Assembly: GCA_949878575.1 (NCBI GenBank)
Contig: CATLAX010000001.1
Location: 266,752-320,219 of the forward strand
DNA: 53,468 nucleotides
Source of the DNA: an uncultured Alphaproteobacteria bacterium
GTDB lineage: Bacteria > Pseudomonadota > Alphaproteobacteria > Rs-D84
Direction: 5' to 3'
A program made the position numbers and the translations under genes. This document shows, piece after piece, positions 41,546 through 50,303 of this stretch; the first letter of the stretch is position 1; each line of letters starts with the position of its first letter. The notes under the pieces were generated by a model. The model saw nothing but the letters and a program-made list of their open reading frames with translations, was not told the origin of the DNA and made no database searches.

Positions 41546-44512
41546 TCATTTGAGTTTAACAGGTTCTATTGACCATCCCACAGGAGAAGCGCATTTATTA
41601 TCCTCGGTTTTCCAAATTTTATTTGTATATTCACATAGTAGTGTTTTGGCGTTTTCATTTTTGATTTTATATGTTGAGTAAATATATCCGTTTCTGTCCT
41701 GCGGGTCGGAATACAATCCTTTTTCATTAATGTATACAAATGTGCCGTTGCATTTTACATTGCCGGACGTTTCTGTTGTTATTGCCGATGATGCATCGGC
41801 ATTTGTTATGCATACCAAGAAAGTTGTTGTGCTTGTTGATGCGTCGTCAAATGCCGCAAGGACTATGGCGTTGCTGGCAGTTGTGCAAATGTTTTGGGTA
41901 AATTCCACGTCATAGCCACCAAATAATATTTTAGGTTTATTAAGTGTAAGTGCGGATGGGTTTTTGCAACAATTTTGTGATTCGCCCTTGGGTGGGTTTT
42001 CAGGGATTAGTGTACCTTTAAATGTATCTGTTTTACAACAGTTGGTAAATCCTTGTAACACGTTAAATTTATCGTTGGGGCAAAAATCTCCGTCGCCGGA
42101 AAAATTGGTGCTGGAATAGCAAACTATATTATTATTGTCATCCAACATGGCTGTATATCCATTGGCGCAAGATGTGTCGCGGCAGTTATCCGGCTCGTCA
42201 TCCGTGCCGGTGTTCTTTGCAAACCATGCCAGCAGGGTCGCCGTGCCGGTTGTGTCTTGTGTCATTAAAATTCTGTTATGATGTACTTCTTCCTTCAATA
42301 GCGTGGCGGGGGCCGCCTCGCAATTTCCCCATATTTTCTCTGCCAGGCGACATGCCTTGCATTCGTAAGAGGCCTTTTTCATATCCTTGCATTGGGCTGC
42401 ACATATGTCATATATGCACTTTGGCGGTATATAATCCGGATCATTCTCTTTTGTTAGGGGGGCTTGATAACATGTCTTGTTTTGGTCTTGGTCTTGATAA
42501 CCTTCGCCGTACAGTTCGGTATAAAAGTTGCCGTTGACGGGGGCCTCTTGGACGAATATGTTGTTAATTGTTTCCAGACCGGCGGATTTTACGCATTCCA
42601 GAACATCCGCCCAGCATGACGATCGGTTTATGATGGATTTGCGGTTTACGGAATTCTGGATGCTTTCGCACATGCCAAAATTGCCGGATATGGATTTGCA
42701 GTTCTGGATGATGCAGGCGCGCCCAACCTCGCGGCACGTCTGTATAATCGTTTCATATGTTTTGTCTGTTGCAATCTGGCTCATGCCGCCTTGCCATTCG
42801 TCGCTGCCGGCGCCGGTGTTTTTAAGCAGGGCGGTACATGCATTACGGATGTCCGCACACATCTCGTTGGCGGTCTTGTCGGCTATTACACCAAATGTGG
42901 ACAATGCGCGCGCATCAAAATCAGACAGTGATTTTTCCGCATCGGACAGGCACTGGGTCGTCAGTGTGGTACAGCTTTGACGGACTTCTTCCAGTTTTGA
43001 TTCCTGGGCCAGTTTTATCTGGGCCAGGGCGTCTTCTATAAACTCTTGCCAGACGTAATCAGATATGTCCTGACAGTTTTCCATCGCCGGTTCCAGATAT
43101 TTCTTTTTGGAATCCAAAAATGTTACAAATCTGCTGTTGCCGGGCGCGGCCGTCCATTTTTGACCCATATCCGGCCGTATTATCAGTGTCGCCAGGTTTG
43201 ACAGGTCGTCTGTTAAGAACGCCTGGCCGGTTGACGGATCTATATAGCGGCCCGACATGTCAAGGCACTTGTACAGGTTTTCACCGCATACGGATGTGTC
43301 GTACAGCTGATCCAGCATTTTCTTTTTGCATGTCAGGATGTCGTCGGAATTGCGTTTCTGGTGTATATCCAGGCGGGATATGTCAAGCAGGGCGCTGCCT
43401 TCGCGGATTTTTTCACGGGCCTGGTCGGTCTGGCTTTCGTATGTTTTTGCCACGGTGTTGCAATCCTGTTCTATTGTCATCTGGTACCCGCTTTCCGCCA
43501 TGGCCAGTGATTCTTCGTCACATACCTCTGCCGCCATTTCACGGCATACGGGCAATGCCGCGTTATACAATGCAACGCCTTCTTTGCTGGTTGTTGACAC
43601 GCCCATTAATGAATCCACGTTGTCAAACGCCGCATCCGTGTTCAGTGACAGTGATATTGCAGACAGGTTTTGATTGAATGAACCGTTCGTGTCGCTGTTT
43701 AATTTTTTGCTTATTTCATCCAGTATTTTTTTAGAAGCCGATGTGTCCTTGGTCTGGTTATATGCGTTTTCGCCCTCTGTCGCCTTGTACAGGGCCTCTG
43801 CGTCCTCTTTATCCATGTTGACGGTTAACAGACGCTGGTTGAAATCCAGCAGTTTGTCCTCTACCTGGCCAAGCTGCTTTTTTGTCCTGTCAAATTCGTG
43901 TATTCTTGAAGAGCATGCGCAACGTTTCAGCTGATTGTCCTTGTTCGCGCAGAATTCATCCATGCATTCATAATAAACCTGGCGGCATGTTTTATAGTCG
44001 CGCCCCAGTATTTGTTCGCGTAACAGGCTGGCTGAGGTCTGGGCGGCACGTGAAACACCGGCCTGGGATGCCGTGCGCGAAATGTTGCGCGCGGTTTGTG
44101 ACTGGGCCGCGCGGGCCGATACCGCGCCACGCGGCACGGCGGTGCGTGCAGTGGCGGTGGTTGCGGCGCGTGGTTTCGCTGTGGCGGCGCGCGTTTGAAC
44201 GGCGCCGGTTTGCGTTGCCGTGCGCGGCAACACCAATGCCGCGCTGCGTCCCGTTTCGGGGGTTGCGGCGGTGCGGTTTGATACGGCGGCCCCCGTGCGT
44301 GAAGTGGCCGTCGCGGCGACGGATGCGCCGCCGCGTGCCGACGACGATGTCTGTTGTGACGTCTGGGCGCATTTCTGCTGCGACCGTGTGCCGGCGGAAA
44401 CGGTTGTGCCGCCACGCCGTGCGGCGCGTGCGGTTGACGCGTCATCCGCCGCGGCAATATTTATTGCCGCGCATCCCATGATTATGGCAAAAATCAGATG
44501 GCGTCCTTTCAT
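41546..44512 (-). CDS. large secreted Cys-rich protein (CMD-FC family, member 4)
   Basis: 988 aa. Signal peptide (MKGRHLIFAIIMGCAAINIAAA), then an Arg/Thr/Ala/Ser-rich basic low-complexity stretch to about 165, very like the 898-aa member. The signature is at 176-200 (CRQVYYECMDEFC, then CACSS). Further matches to the 898-aa member are VCGENLYKCLDMSGRYI and NCQDISDYVWQEFI (compare TCRDMADEVWDEFL). The C-terminal 350 residues hold Cys clusters such as CIYDICAAQC, CKACRL and CKTDTF, and are not shared with the other members. AAGGA directly abuts the ATG, unusual spacing. Transcribed from 44532-44561. Function unknown. Confidence 0.8.
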   Translation of the reverse strand: MKGRHLIFAIIMGCAAINIAAADDASTARAARRGGTTVSAGTRSQQKCAQTSQQTSSSARGGASVAATATSRTGAAVSNRTAATPETGRSAALVLPRTATQTGAVQTRAATAKPRAATTATARTAVPRGAVSARAAQSQTARNISRTASQAGVSRAAQTSASLLREQILGRDYKTCRQVYYECMDEFCANKDNQLKRCACSSRIHEFDRTKKQLGQVEDKLLDFNQRLLTVNMDKEDAEALYKATEGENAYNQTKDTSASKKILDEISKKLNSDTNGSFNQNLSAISLSLNTDAAFDNVDSLMGVSTTSKEGVALYNAALPVCREMAAEVCDEESLAMAESGYQMTIEQDCNTVAKTYESQTDQAREKIREGSALLDISRLDIHQKRNSDDILTCKKKMLDQLYDTSVCGENLYKCLDMSGRYIDPSTGQAFLTDDLSNLATLIIRPDMGQKWTAAPGNSRFVTFLDSKKKYLEPAMENCQDISDYVWQEFIEDALAQIKLAQESKLEEVRQSCTTLTTQCLSDAEKSLSDFDARALSTFGVIADKTANEMCADIRNACTALLKNTGAGSDEWQGGMSQIATDKTYETIIQTCREVGRACIIQNCKSISGNFGMCESIQNSVNRKSIINRSSCWADVLECVKSAGLETINNIFVQEAPVNGNFYTELYGEGYQDQDQNKTCYQAPLTKENDPDYIPPKCIYDICAAQCKDMKKASYECKACRLAEKIWGNCEAAPATLLKEEVHHNRILMTQDTTGTATLLAWFAKNTGTDDEPDNCRDTSCANGYTAMLDDNNNIVCYSSTNFSGDGDFCPNDKFNVLQGFTNCCKTDTFKGTLIPENPPKGESQNCCKNPSALTLNKPKILFGGYDVEFTQNICTTASNAIVLAAFDDASTSTTTFLVCITNADASSAITTETSGNVKCNGTFVYINEKGLYSDPQDRNGYIYSTYKIKNENAKTLLCEYTNKIWKTEDNKCASPVGWSIEPVKLK

Positions 44513-44531
44513 TCCTTACATATGATATAAA

Positions 44532-44561
44532 AGTTTAGCAGATTTTGGAAATACCGGGCAA
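44532..44561 (-). promoter_or_regulatory. promoter for the 988-aa Cys-rich protein
   Basis: TTGCCC (44561-44556), 18 bases, TAAACT (44537-44532) with TGC ahead of the -10. The -35 is the same non-consensus TTGCCC seen for the 898-aa paralogue. Confidence 0.55.
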
Positions 44562-44589
44562 GGGGAAAATGGTATTGTTTTAAAGAATT

Positions 44590-44674
44590 TGGTGCGGCCA
44601 GGGGGACTTGAACCCCCAAGGATTGCTCCACAGCATCCTTAGTGCTGCGTGTCTACCAGTTCCACCATGACCGC
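44590..44674 (-). tRNA. tRNA-Leu (anticodon UAA)
   Basis: 85 nt including an encoded CCA. Acceptor GCGGTCA pairs with TGGCCGC. The anticodon stem CAGCA/TGCTG closes loop CTAAGGA, giving anticodon TAA. The long variable arm (TGGAGCAATCC) and the T arm GGGGGTTCAAGTCCCCC are typical class II leucine features. Confidence 0.95.
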
Positions 44675-44693
44675 AAAGCCGATGGTTTCGCGG

Positions 44694-44732
44694 CCATGGT
44701 GGCACCGCGCTTTGCGCCGGTGGTCACCATGA
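44694..44732. other. long imperfect hairpin upstream of the tRNA-Leu gene
   Basis: CATGGTG (44695-44701) pairs with CACCATG (44725-44731). Inside, CACC pairs with GGTG and GCGC with GCGC around a TTT loop: about 15 pairs with two small bulges. It lies 20 bases from the 5' end of the tRNA. Role unknown. The rest of 44675-44820 holds nothing else clear. Confidence 0.5.
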
Positions 44733-44820
44733 GCATCACAAAACCTAATTTTTGCGTTTTTATTTTTAACCTTTTTATGTTAAAATGTCCATTGAAATTA
44801 TGAAGGTAAGGTAAAAATAA

Positions 44821-46308
44821 ATGACTAAACTGCCAAAATTCTTGTTCAGATGTTCTTTGCTGGCGTTTGCGCCCGTTGCGGCGAATGCGGCCGGTACTTA
44901 TTATACAGGGAATTATCAGTCGCCTCAACAGAGGTATGCAAACCAATCGTATGCGTCACAGCGTGGCGGGACTTTTACCCAGAACGGTGTTACATATAAC
45001 CGCGTGCCCCAGGGCGGGGTGGGCAATGCGGCCATGGCTGGGAATCGCTATAACCCGGCTCAGCGTAATGCTCAGCAACAGCAGGCGGCTGCACCGCAAA
45101 CATCCGCCGGCAAGGGATTTACTTTCGGTGGCGGATTTTCCCATGAAATGGCCAAATGGCAGTTTGAGTTGAAAGAGTCAGACAGTATTTTAAGATATGA
45201 TGATGTTGCGTGGAATGTTTTGGATTTGCATGGGGCGTACCAGTTTGATGCGGGCAGTATGACATTAAAACTGGATGCCGGTTTCAAGTACGGCATGCAG
45301 GGCGGTGATTCAAACATGATTGACGATGACATTACCAACGGCGGGTATTTTGTCACACAGTGGATTGACAGCAAGGATAATTCCGTTATCGGCGACCAGA
45401 TAGGTCATGCGTTGTCTGTGGGTACCAGTGACGGCGGCAAGATGTACGGGTTTAACGTTGGATTTGGCCTGGTTGACGTGTTTAAAATCGGCAATATAAA
45501 GTTTTCACCATCCGTCGGTTACCGTTATTTAAAGTATGAGCTGGAAACAAAAAAGAATTACGGACTGGCGGTTGATACGGCGGCATGCTTTACGGTAGAA
45601 GGCAGTGACGAGGTACAGTGCGATCCGGCGATAATAGTAAAATTTGAAGACGGCAGCCAGCAGATTTTATGGCGTGACAGCATCAATGACCAGATGGCGG
45701 TTGCACCGAATGCCAAATATATAGACACCCAGGGTACCTATTATTATCAGCAGCCCGGCACCAGCCATTCTTATGAGGTTGAATGGTCCGGTCCGTATAT
45801 AGCGATGGATATGGCGTACGACATTAACAAATACAACGCGGTCAGCGGTCGTGTGGAACTGGGATTCCCGGGCTACAAGTCAACCGGCGACCAGCCGTAT
45901 CGTTTTGACTGGGCGCATCCGAAAAGCGTTGAAGACAAGGCGAATATGTTTTCTGCATTCCATTTGGGAATGGGGGCGCAGTGGATGACGGCCGTTACGG
46001 ACATGTTGTCGCTGTCGCTGGGGGTGACGTATGATTATTACACGGTCAGTGACGCCGATGCAACGACGTATCTGAACGCAGGCTATTATACAGATTTGTA
46101 CAATGCGCGTCTGAAGCTGTGGACGGACGAAGGCCGGACAGAGGCGGAAATGCTGGGGCAGGTGGAAAATGTAATCGGCGACGCGATTGCAATGAACATC
46201 AAGGAACTGGAAGAACAGTGCCCGGGATGGCAGTGCAAAAGCAACGGCGAAATAGAATCGTTCTATAAATCCCTGGGAGTGCGCCTGGGGCTGGTTGCAA
46301 AGTTCTAA
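44821..46308 (+). CDS. outer-membrane beta-barrel protein
   Basis: 495 aa. Signal peptide (about 1-23, AFAPVAANAA), an Asn/Gln/Tyr-rich linker of about 70 residues (YQSPQQRYANQSYASQRGG), then strands of a barrel: FTFGGGFSHEMAKWQFEL, FKIGNIKFSPSVGYRYLKYE, DMLSLSLGVTYDYYTV, and the C-terminus KSLGVRLGLVAKF with terminal Phe. Aromatic girdle residues are frequent. The overall pattern recalls large omptin-like or chlamydia-type outer-membrane barrels, but I could not find omptin catalytic residues. AAGGTAAGG precedes the start. First of three genes probably co-transcribed. Confidence 0.78.
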   Translation: MTKLPKFLFRCSLLAFAPVAANAAGTYYTGNYQSPQQRYANQSYASQRGGTFTQNGVTYNRVPQGGVGNAAMAGNRYNPAQRNAQQQQAAAPQTSAGKGFTFGGGFSHEMAKWQFELKESDSILRYDDVAWNVLDLHGAYQFDAGSMTLKLDAGFKYGMQGGDSNMIDDDITNGGYFVTQWIDSKDNSVIGDQIGHALSVGTSDGGKMYGFNVGFGLVDVFKIGNIKFSPSVGYRYLKYELETKKNYGLAVDTAACFTVEGSDEVQCDPAIIVKFEDGSQQILWRDSINDQMAVAPNAKYIDTQGTYYYQQPGTSHSYEVEWSGPYIAMDMAYDINKYNAVSGRVELGFPGYKSTGDQPYRFDWAHPKSVEDKANMFSAFHLGMGAQWMTAVTDMLSLSLGVTYDYYTVSDADATTYLNAGYYTDLYNARLKLWTDEGRTEAEMLGQVENVIGDAIAMNIKELEEQCPGWQCKSNGEIESFYKSLGVRLGLVAKF

Positions 46309-46325
46309 GCCGCGGGTGGTTTAAA

Positions 46326-46940
46326 ATGTTGAAAAAACTTTTGGGTTTATTTGTTTTGATGGCCGTCGTATCAGGCGGGGCGCAGGCCGCCCAGATGTTT
46401 TCCGGCACCGCGCCTGTTAATGTGACCAGTGATACCGCTGCCACGGCAAAAAACATTGCGTTGGACAGCGCACGCCGCCAGATTATACGCGAAAGCCTGG
46501 CACCGTACGCAGACAAGAATGCACTGGGCGTTCTGGTGAAAAAGGCACCGGCATCCGAACTGGCCAACCTGATTGTTTCATCCAGTATTGACGGCGAACA
46601 GCAGTCTGCGACAACATATTCGGCCAATATCACAATGACTGTTGATGGGGGCGCCGCGCAAAAATGGCTGGCGGCGAATGGTGTTCAAAACTGGCTGTCT
46701 GACGGATCTGGGGGAAACCAGATACCTGTTTTGATAACCCTGCGCGACAGGGTCGGCGATTGGATGGCGTTGAACCGTATGGCTCGCGGGGAAAATATAG
46801 ATTTGAACACCCGCAGTATCGGCGGCGGTCAAATGACGGTTGAAATTCCGGAATCCGCGCGTGCAAAGTTTGTTGCGGCGGCGCGTGCGTCCGGCTGGCA
46901 GGTATCAAGTGATGACGGCGCGTTGCGTCTGTGGAAATAA
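46326..46940 (+). CDS. exported protein of the outer-membrane operon
   Basis: 204 aa. Signal peptide (MLKKLLGLFVLMAVVSGGAQAA). The mature chain begins with an alpha/beta unit (VTSDTAATAKNIALDSARRQ, IIRESLAPYADKN), a pattern seen in LPP20/FlgT-N-type periplasmic domains, followed by a second alpha/beta unit. Probably periplasmic. Start 17 bases after the barrel gene; its stop overlaps the next gene by one base. Family assignment is tentative. Confidence 0.7.
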   Translation: MLKKLLGLFVLMAVVSGGAQAAQMFSGTAPVNVTSDTAATAKNIALDSARRQIIRESLAPYADKNALGVLVKKAPASELANLIVSSSIDGEQQSATTYSANITMTVDGGAAQKWLAANGVQNWLSDGSGGNQIPVLITLRDRVGDWMALNRMARGENIDLNTRSIGGGQMTVEIPESARAKFVAAARASGWQVSSDDGALRLWK

Positions 46941-47824
46941 TGTTTAGGAAATTTTTACCTTTTTTTATTGTGGCGGTTGTGTTTCCCGTGGCGGCCGTGG
47001 CGGAAAGCGCGGATGAAATGGAATTGTTTTTAAATATCCGTCGCATCGGTCTGGAAACATCAAAAACACAGGTGCGAAATGCCGCACAATATCAGGATTC
47101 CCCCATACAGGCGTTAAAGGCCGACAGCCAGGATTTTATCAAGGGGGTATTGGATACGGCGCTGGAATACAAACACGGAAAGTTCAAGTGGGACAACAGT
47201 CTGTTCATGGAATACGGAAAAACAACTTTAAAACCGTATGACGAACCAAAGACTTCCAGTGAAAATGCGGATAAAATCCTGCTGTCTAGCGATATGTCAT
47301 GGGCGTGCTGGAAATGGGGGGATTTTAGCTTTGGGCCGACCATGCGCGGTGCATATGAAACGGAATTTGTGGCCAGCGGGGACGCCCCGCGGCAAAATCT
47401 GGTGCGTGCGAACGCCGGTATGTCGCTGTTTGACCATCCGATTATAAAAAGCCTGTATCTGACGGGGGTGTATGAATACGACTTTACATATTCCAACGAC
47501 AAGGTCAGCAAGACTGCGGCGGAACTGGGGTGGCGCATGGAATACAAACTGCGCGAAGGGGTAAAGTTTCACACCAATGGATATTATCGTGAATATTTGT
47601 CTTATTCCAGCTATATACCGACGGATTTAGAGCGTGATTTTAGCGCTGTTTTGCGAATGGATACAAACCTGTGGGGCAAATTCACAATGGGGCCGTATAC
47701 CCAGTATCGCCGGGCAAAGGCACGCGGTGCCGACGATTACGGCAGCAATTTTATTATCGGCATATCGTTTAATTATATCAATCGCATCGGTATAATTGAT
47801 GTGGCGAGTGCTACGGACAAATAG
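46940..47824 (+). CDS. outer-membrane barrel protein, DUF3078-like
   Basis: 294 aa from the ATG at 46940, overlapping the preceding TAA (TAATG). Signal peptide (MFRKFLPFFIVAVVFPVAAVA). Beta-rich mature chain with HGKFKWDNSLFMEYGKTT and ENADKILLSSDMSWACWKWG. The W-D-N-S-L-x4-YG then DK-I-x-L order resembles DUF3078 barrels, best known from Bacteroidetes. Later strands FSFGPTMRGAYETEF and FTMGPYTQYRR. Possible outer-membrane channel or assembly partner of the 44821 barrel. Family link from memory, so tentative. Confidence 0.68.
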   Translation: MFRKFLPFFIVAVVFPVAAVAESADEMELFLNIRRIGLETSKTQVRNAAQYQDSPIQALKADSQDFIKGVLDTALEYKHGKFKWDNSLFMEYGKTTLKPYDEPKTSSENADKILLSSDMSWACWKWGDFSFGPTMRGAYETEFVASGDAPRQNLVRANAGMSLFDHPIIKSLYLTGVYEYDFTYSNDKVSKTAAELGWRMEYKLREGVKFHTNGYYREYLSYSSYIPTDLERDFSAVLRMDTNLWGKFTMGPYTQYRRAKARGADDYGSNFIIGISFNYINRIGIIDVASATDK

Positions 47825-47924
47825 CCGCGTTTTATATATTAGCGCACGGCCGCGGTCATTTTTAGAATATTTATATTTTGTGATTTTAACCGGTTTGTGG
47901 CTGCATGTTTTATGCCGGGAATTA

Positions 47925-50303
47925 TTATTTCACAACCATAAAGCGTGACGATGCCGCCGCCCCCATTTCATCCACTGCGCGTACCGTATGCGCGCCGATT
48001 GGGATGTTGCGGACGATTGTCTGGCCCGATGTTGTGGTGCCTATTACATCATCATCCAAAAACCAGAATATTTTTGCGTCTGATATTTCCGTTATGGCGC
48101 GCATGAAGACCTGTTCGCTGTCGCCGTCGGATACGATTACAATCCGCGTGCCGTCCGCCGGCGATGTTATGACGGGTGCGGGGCGTGCGGCCGATATTGC
48201 GCCGATGTCGCATCCGGGCATGTACGGCGGCGGCGTGTTGCGCCGAACGCCCGCGCGGCGAAACATGTCCAAATATTCCGCGTCCCAAAATTCGTACACC
48301 TCCATGTGTGTTGTGGCCGGATCGCGCGTGCATGCCCGCAGGCCTGTTTTATTGTCAATCGGCACCGCCTGATATATGGATGACATTTCAATCGGTGATT
48401 TACCCGGAATAAAGTACGCGGCGCGCGCGCGCGGGCAATATGTGCCGGCAATGCCGCCAACATCATCGCACATGTCTATCTGGGATATGTTTAAATCATC
48501 CCGCATAAAGTTGTTGTTGGACAGTTTTTTCCCGTTCCCGGCGAAGTATTTTTCTATCTCGCCCGCCAGGGTAAAATATATAGGGGCGGCTGTTTTTGCG
48601 CCTGAAAAAGCATTGTTTGGCCGGCCGTCAAAATTTCCCACCCATACAATCAGTACATAGTCCGAAAATATCCCCGCCGTCCATGCGTCGCGATATGACG
48701 ACGATGTGCCCGTTTTCCAATAGTGTCGTAGCGGTGCCGCCCCCCCGCGGGCAAAAGGCACTTTTGGGGTCAGCGTATGCTGGCGCGCCAGCATGTCCAG
48801 GGTTAAAAAATAAGCCTCTGGCGACAACAGATGCGCGATTTCCGTATCCGGTGCGGCCATGTCTGTTTTTATTTCCCGGCGCGTACCCAGATTCGCCATT
48901 GTCGCATAAATATCGGCCAGTTCCCACATTGAAACCTCTGCCCCGCCCAGGGCCACCGATATTCCGTAATATCCTGGTGAACGCAGGCCCGTTACCCCGG
49001 ACCCGGCCAGCAAATCGTAAAAATTTTTTACCCCTATTGCACGCACCAGGTTTATTGCCGGAATATTTCGTGAATGGGTCAGGGCGGTATGCGCCAACAC
49101 CGGACCGTAAAATTCATTGTCTGAGTTTTCCGGTGCATAAACACCGAAATTTACACGCGCGTCTTTTAACAGTGTCATTCCGTGTATCAAACCGCGATCC
49201 GCCGCCGCCGCATAAATCAGCGGCTTTAACGTTGAACCGGGGCTGCGCCGCGCCCGCACCCCGTCGTTTTCACCGAATATTGTCTTGTCAAAATAATCTG
49301 CGGATCCGATATAGGCCAGTGTTTCCATCGTTTTGTAATTTATTAAAACCGCGGCCGCGTTTTGCACGCCGACGGATTTGCGGTGTGCTATCTGGTCTTG
49401 CAATGTTTTTTGCAGTCGCGTCTGCAGCGTCATGTCTATTGTCGTTGTTGTTTCCGCCGTGTGCGGCCCCATGTCGGCCCAGTAATTGCCGCGTGCCGAT
49501 ATATGGCGATTGACAAAATGCGGCGCCAGAAACGGCAGATCGCGCACCCCGTGCGCCGCCAGCGGCATCCCGGCCGCCGCCCGCAATACATCCGCATCGG
49601 CCGGGTGTGCGGCCGTCCAGCGGCGCACCAGGTCGCCGCGCATCGCCATTATTCTGTTTAATCCCGTCGCCGTGGATATGTTGCGGTTTGTCGGATTTTG
49701 CGGAATTGTCGCCAGGGTGATGGATTCTATGGTGCTAAGATCGGCGGCGCGTTTTTGAAAAAATATTAAAGACGCGGCGCCTATACCCTCTATATTTCCG
49801 CCATACGGGGCCAGATTCAAATACGCTTCCAGTATTTCACGCTTTGAATGGAATGCGTCCAGGTAAATTGCCGCGGCAATTTGTTTCAGTTTGCCCGCAG
49901 GATGCTTTGTGTTCATGCCGTATCGCAGGCGTGCAACCTGCATTGTTATTGTTGATGCGCCGCCCGCGCGGCCGGTGCCGCGAAAATATCCCGATGCGGC
50001 CTTTATCAGTGACACGGGATTTACACCGGGGTGCATGTAAAAGTATTTGTCTTCGTATAAAATTATTGCATCTGCGGCAGTCGGGGCGATTTCCTGTAAC
50101 GGGACATAGAGCCTGTATTTGTCATCCGCCGCCAGGGTTAAGCGCATCAGGCGGCCCGAACGGTCGTAATATGCATGAGAGAAGTGTGTCACGGACAGTA
50201 TCGGCGGAATCAAAAAACACCGCACAACAAGATACGCGACCGCCAGAATACATGCGGCCGACAGCATCTTGTGACGGCGTGAAAAATTAATTATTCGTTT
50301 CAT
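47925..50303 (-). CDS. pbpC: penicillin-binding protein 1C
   Basis: 792 aa from 50303 (MKRIINFSRRHK); the start overlaps the upstream gene by 17 bases and no ribosome site is visible, which suggests coupled translation. Membrane anchor at about 13-33. Glycosyltransferase (GT51): E84 in EDKYFYMHPG, GASTITMQVARL, KLKQIAAAIYLD, EILEAYLNLAPYGGNIEGIG. Transpeptidase: STLK, the SRN box in HSRNIPAIN and the KTGTSS box. The C-terminal domain (IFWFLDDDVIGTTTSGQTI) is the BiPBP_C module of PBP1C. Polymerises peptidoglycan in the periplasm; the genetic pairing with alpha-2-macroglobulin is known in many proteobacteria. Confidence 0.96.
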   Translation of the reverse strand: MKRIINFSRRHKMLSAACILAVAYLVVRCFLIPPILSVTHFSHAYYDRSGRLMRLTLAADDKYRLYVPLQEIAPTAADAIILYEDKYFYMHPGVNPVSLIKAASGYFRGTGRAGGASTITMQVARLRYGMNTKHPAGKLKQIAAAIYLDAFHSKREILEAYLNLAPYGGNIEGIGAASLIFFQKRAADLSTIESITLATIPQNPTNRNISTATGLNRIMAMRGDLVRRWTAAHPADADVLRAAAGMPLAAHGVRDLPFLAPHFVNRHISARGNYWADMGPHTAETTTTIDMTLQTRLQKTLQDQIAHRKSVGVQNAAAVLINYKTMETLAYIGSADYFDKTIFGENDGVRARRSPGSTLKPLIYAAAADRGLIHGMTLLKDARVNFGVYAPENSDNEFYGPVLAHTALTHSRNIPAINLVRAIGVKNFYDLLAGSGVTGLRSPGYYGISVALGGAEVSMWELADIYATMANLGTRREIKTDMAAPDTEIAHLLSPEAYFLTLDMLARQHTLTPKVPFARGGAAPLRHYWKTGTSSSYRDAWTAGIFSDYVLIVWVGNFDGRPNNAFSGAKTAAPIYFTLAGEIEKYFAGNGKKLSNNNFMRDDLNISQIDMCDDVGGIAGTYCPRARAAYFIPGKSPIEMSSIYQAVPIDNKTGLRACTRDPATTHMEVYEFWDAEYLDMFRRAGVRRNTPPPYMPGCDIGAISAARPAPVITSPADGTRIVIVSDGDSEQVFMRAITEISDAKIFWFLDDDVIGTTTSGQTIVRNIPIGAHTVRAVDEMGAAASSRFMVVK

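Noticed and set aside
44821..46308. Omptin protease
   Set aside because: The barrel pattern is similar in outline, but the paired Asp and Asp-His catalytic residues of omptins could not be located with confidence.
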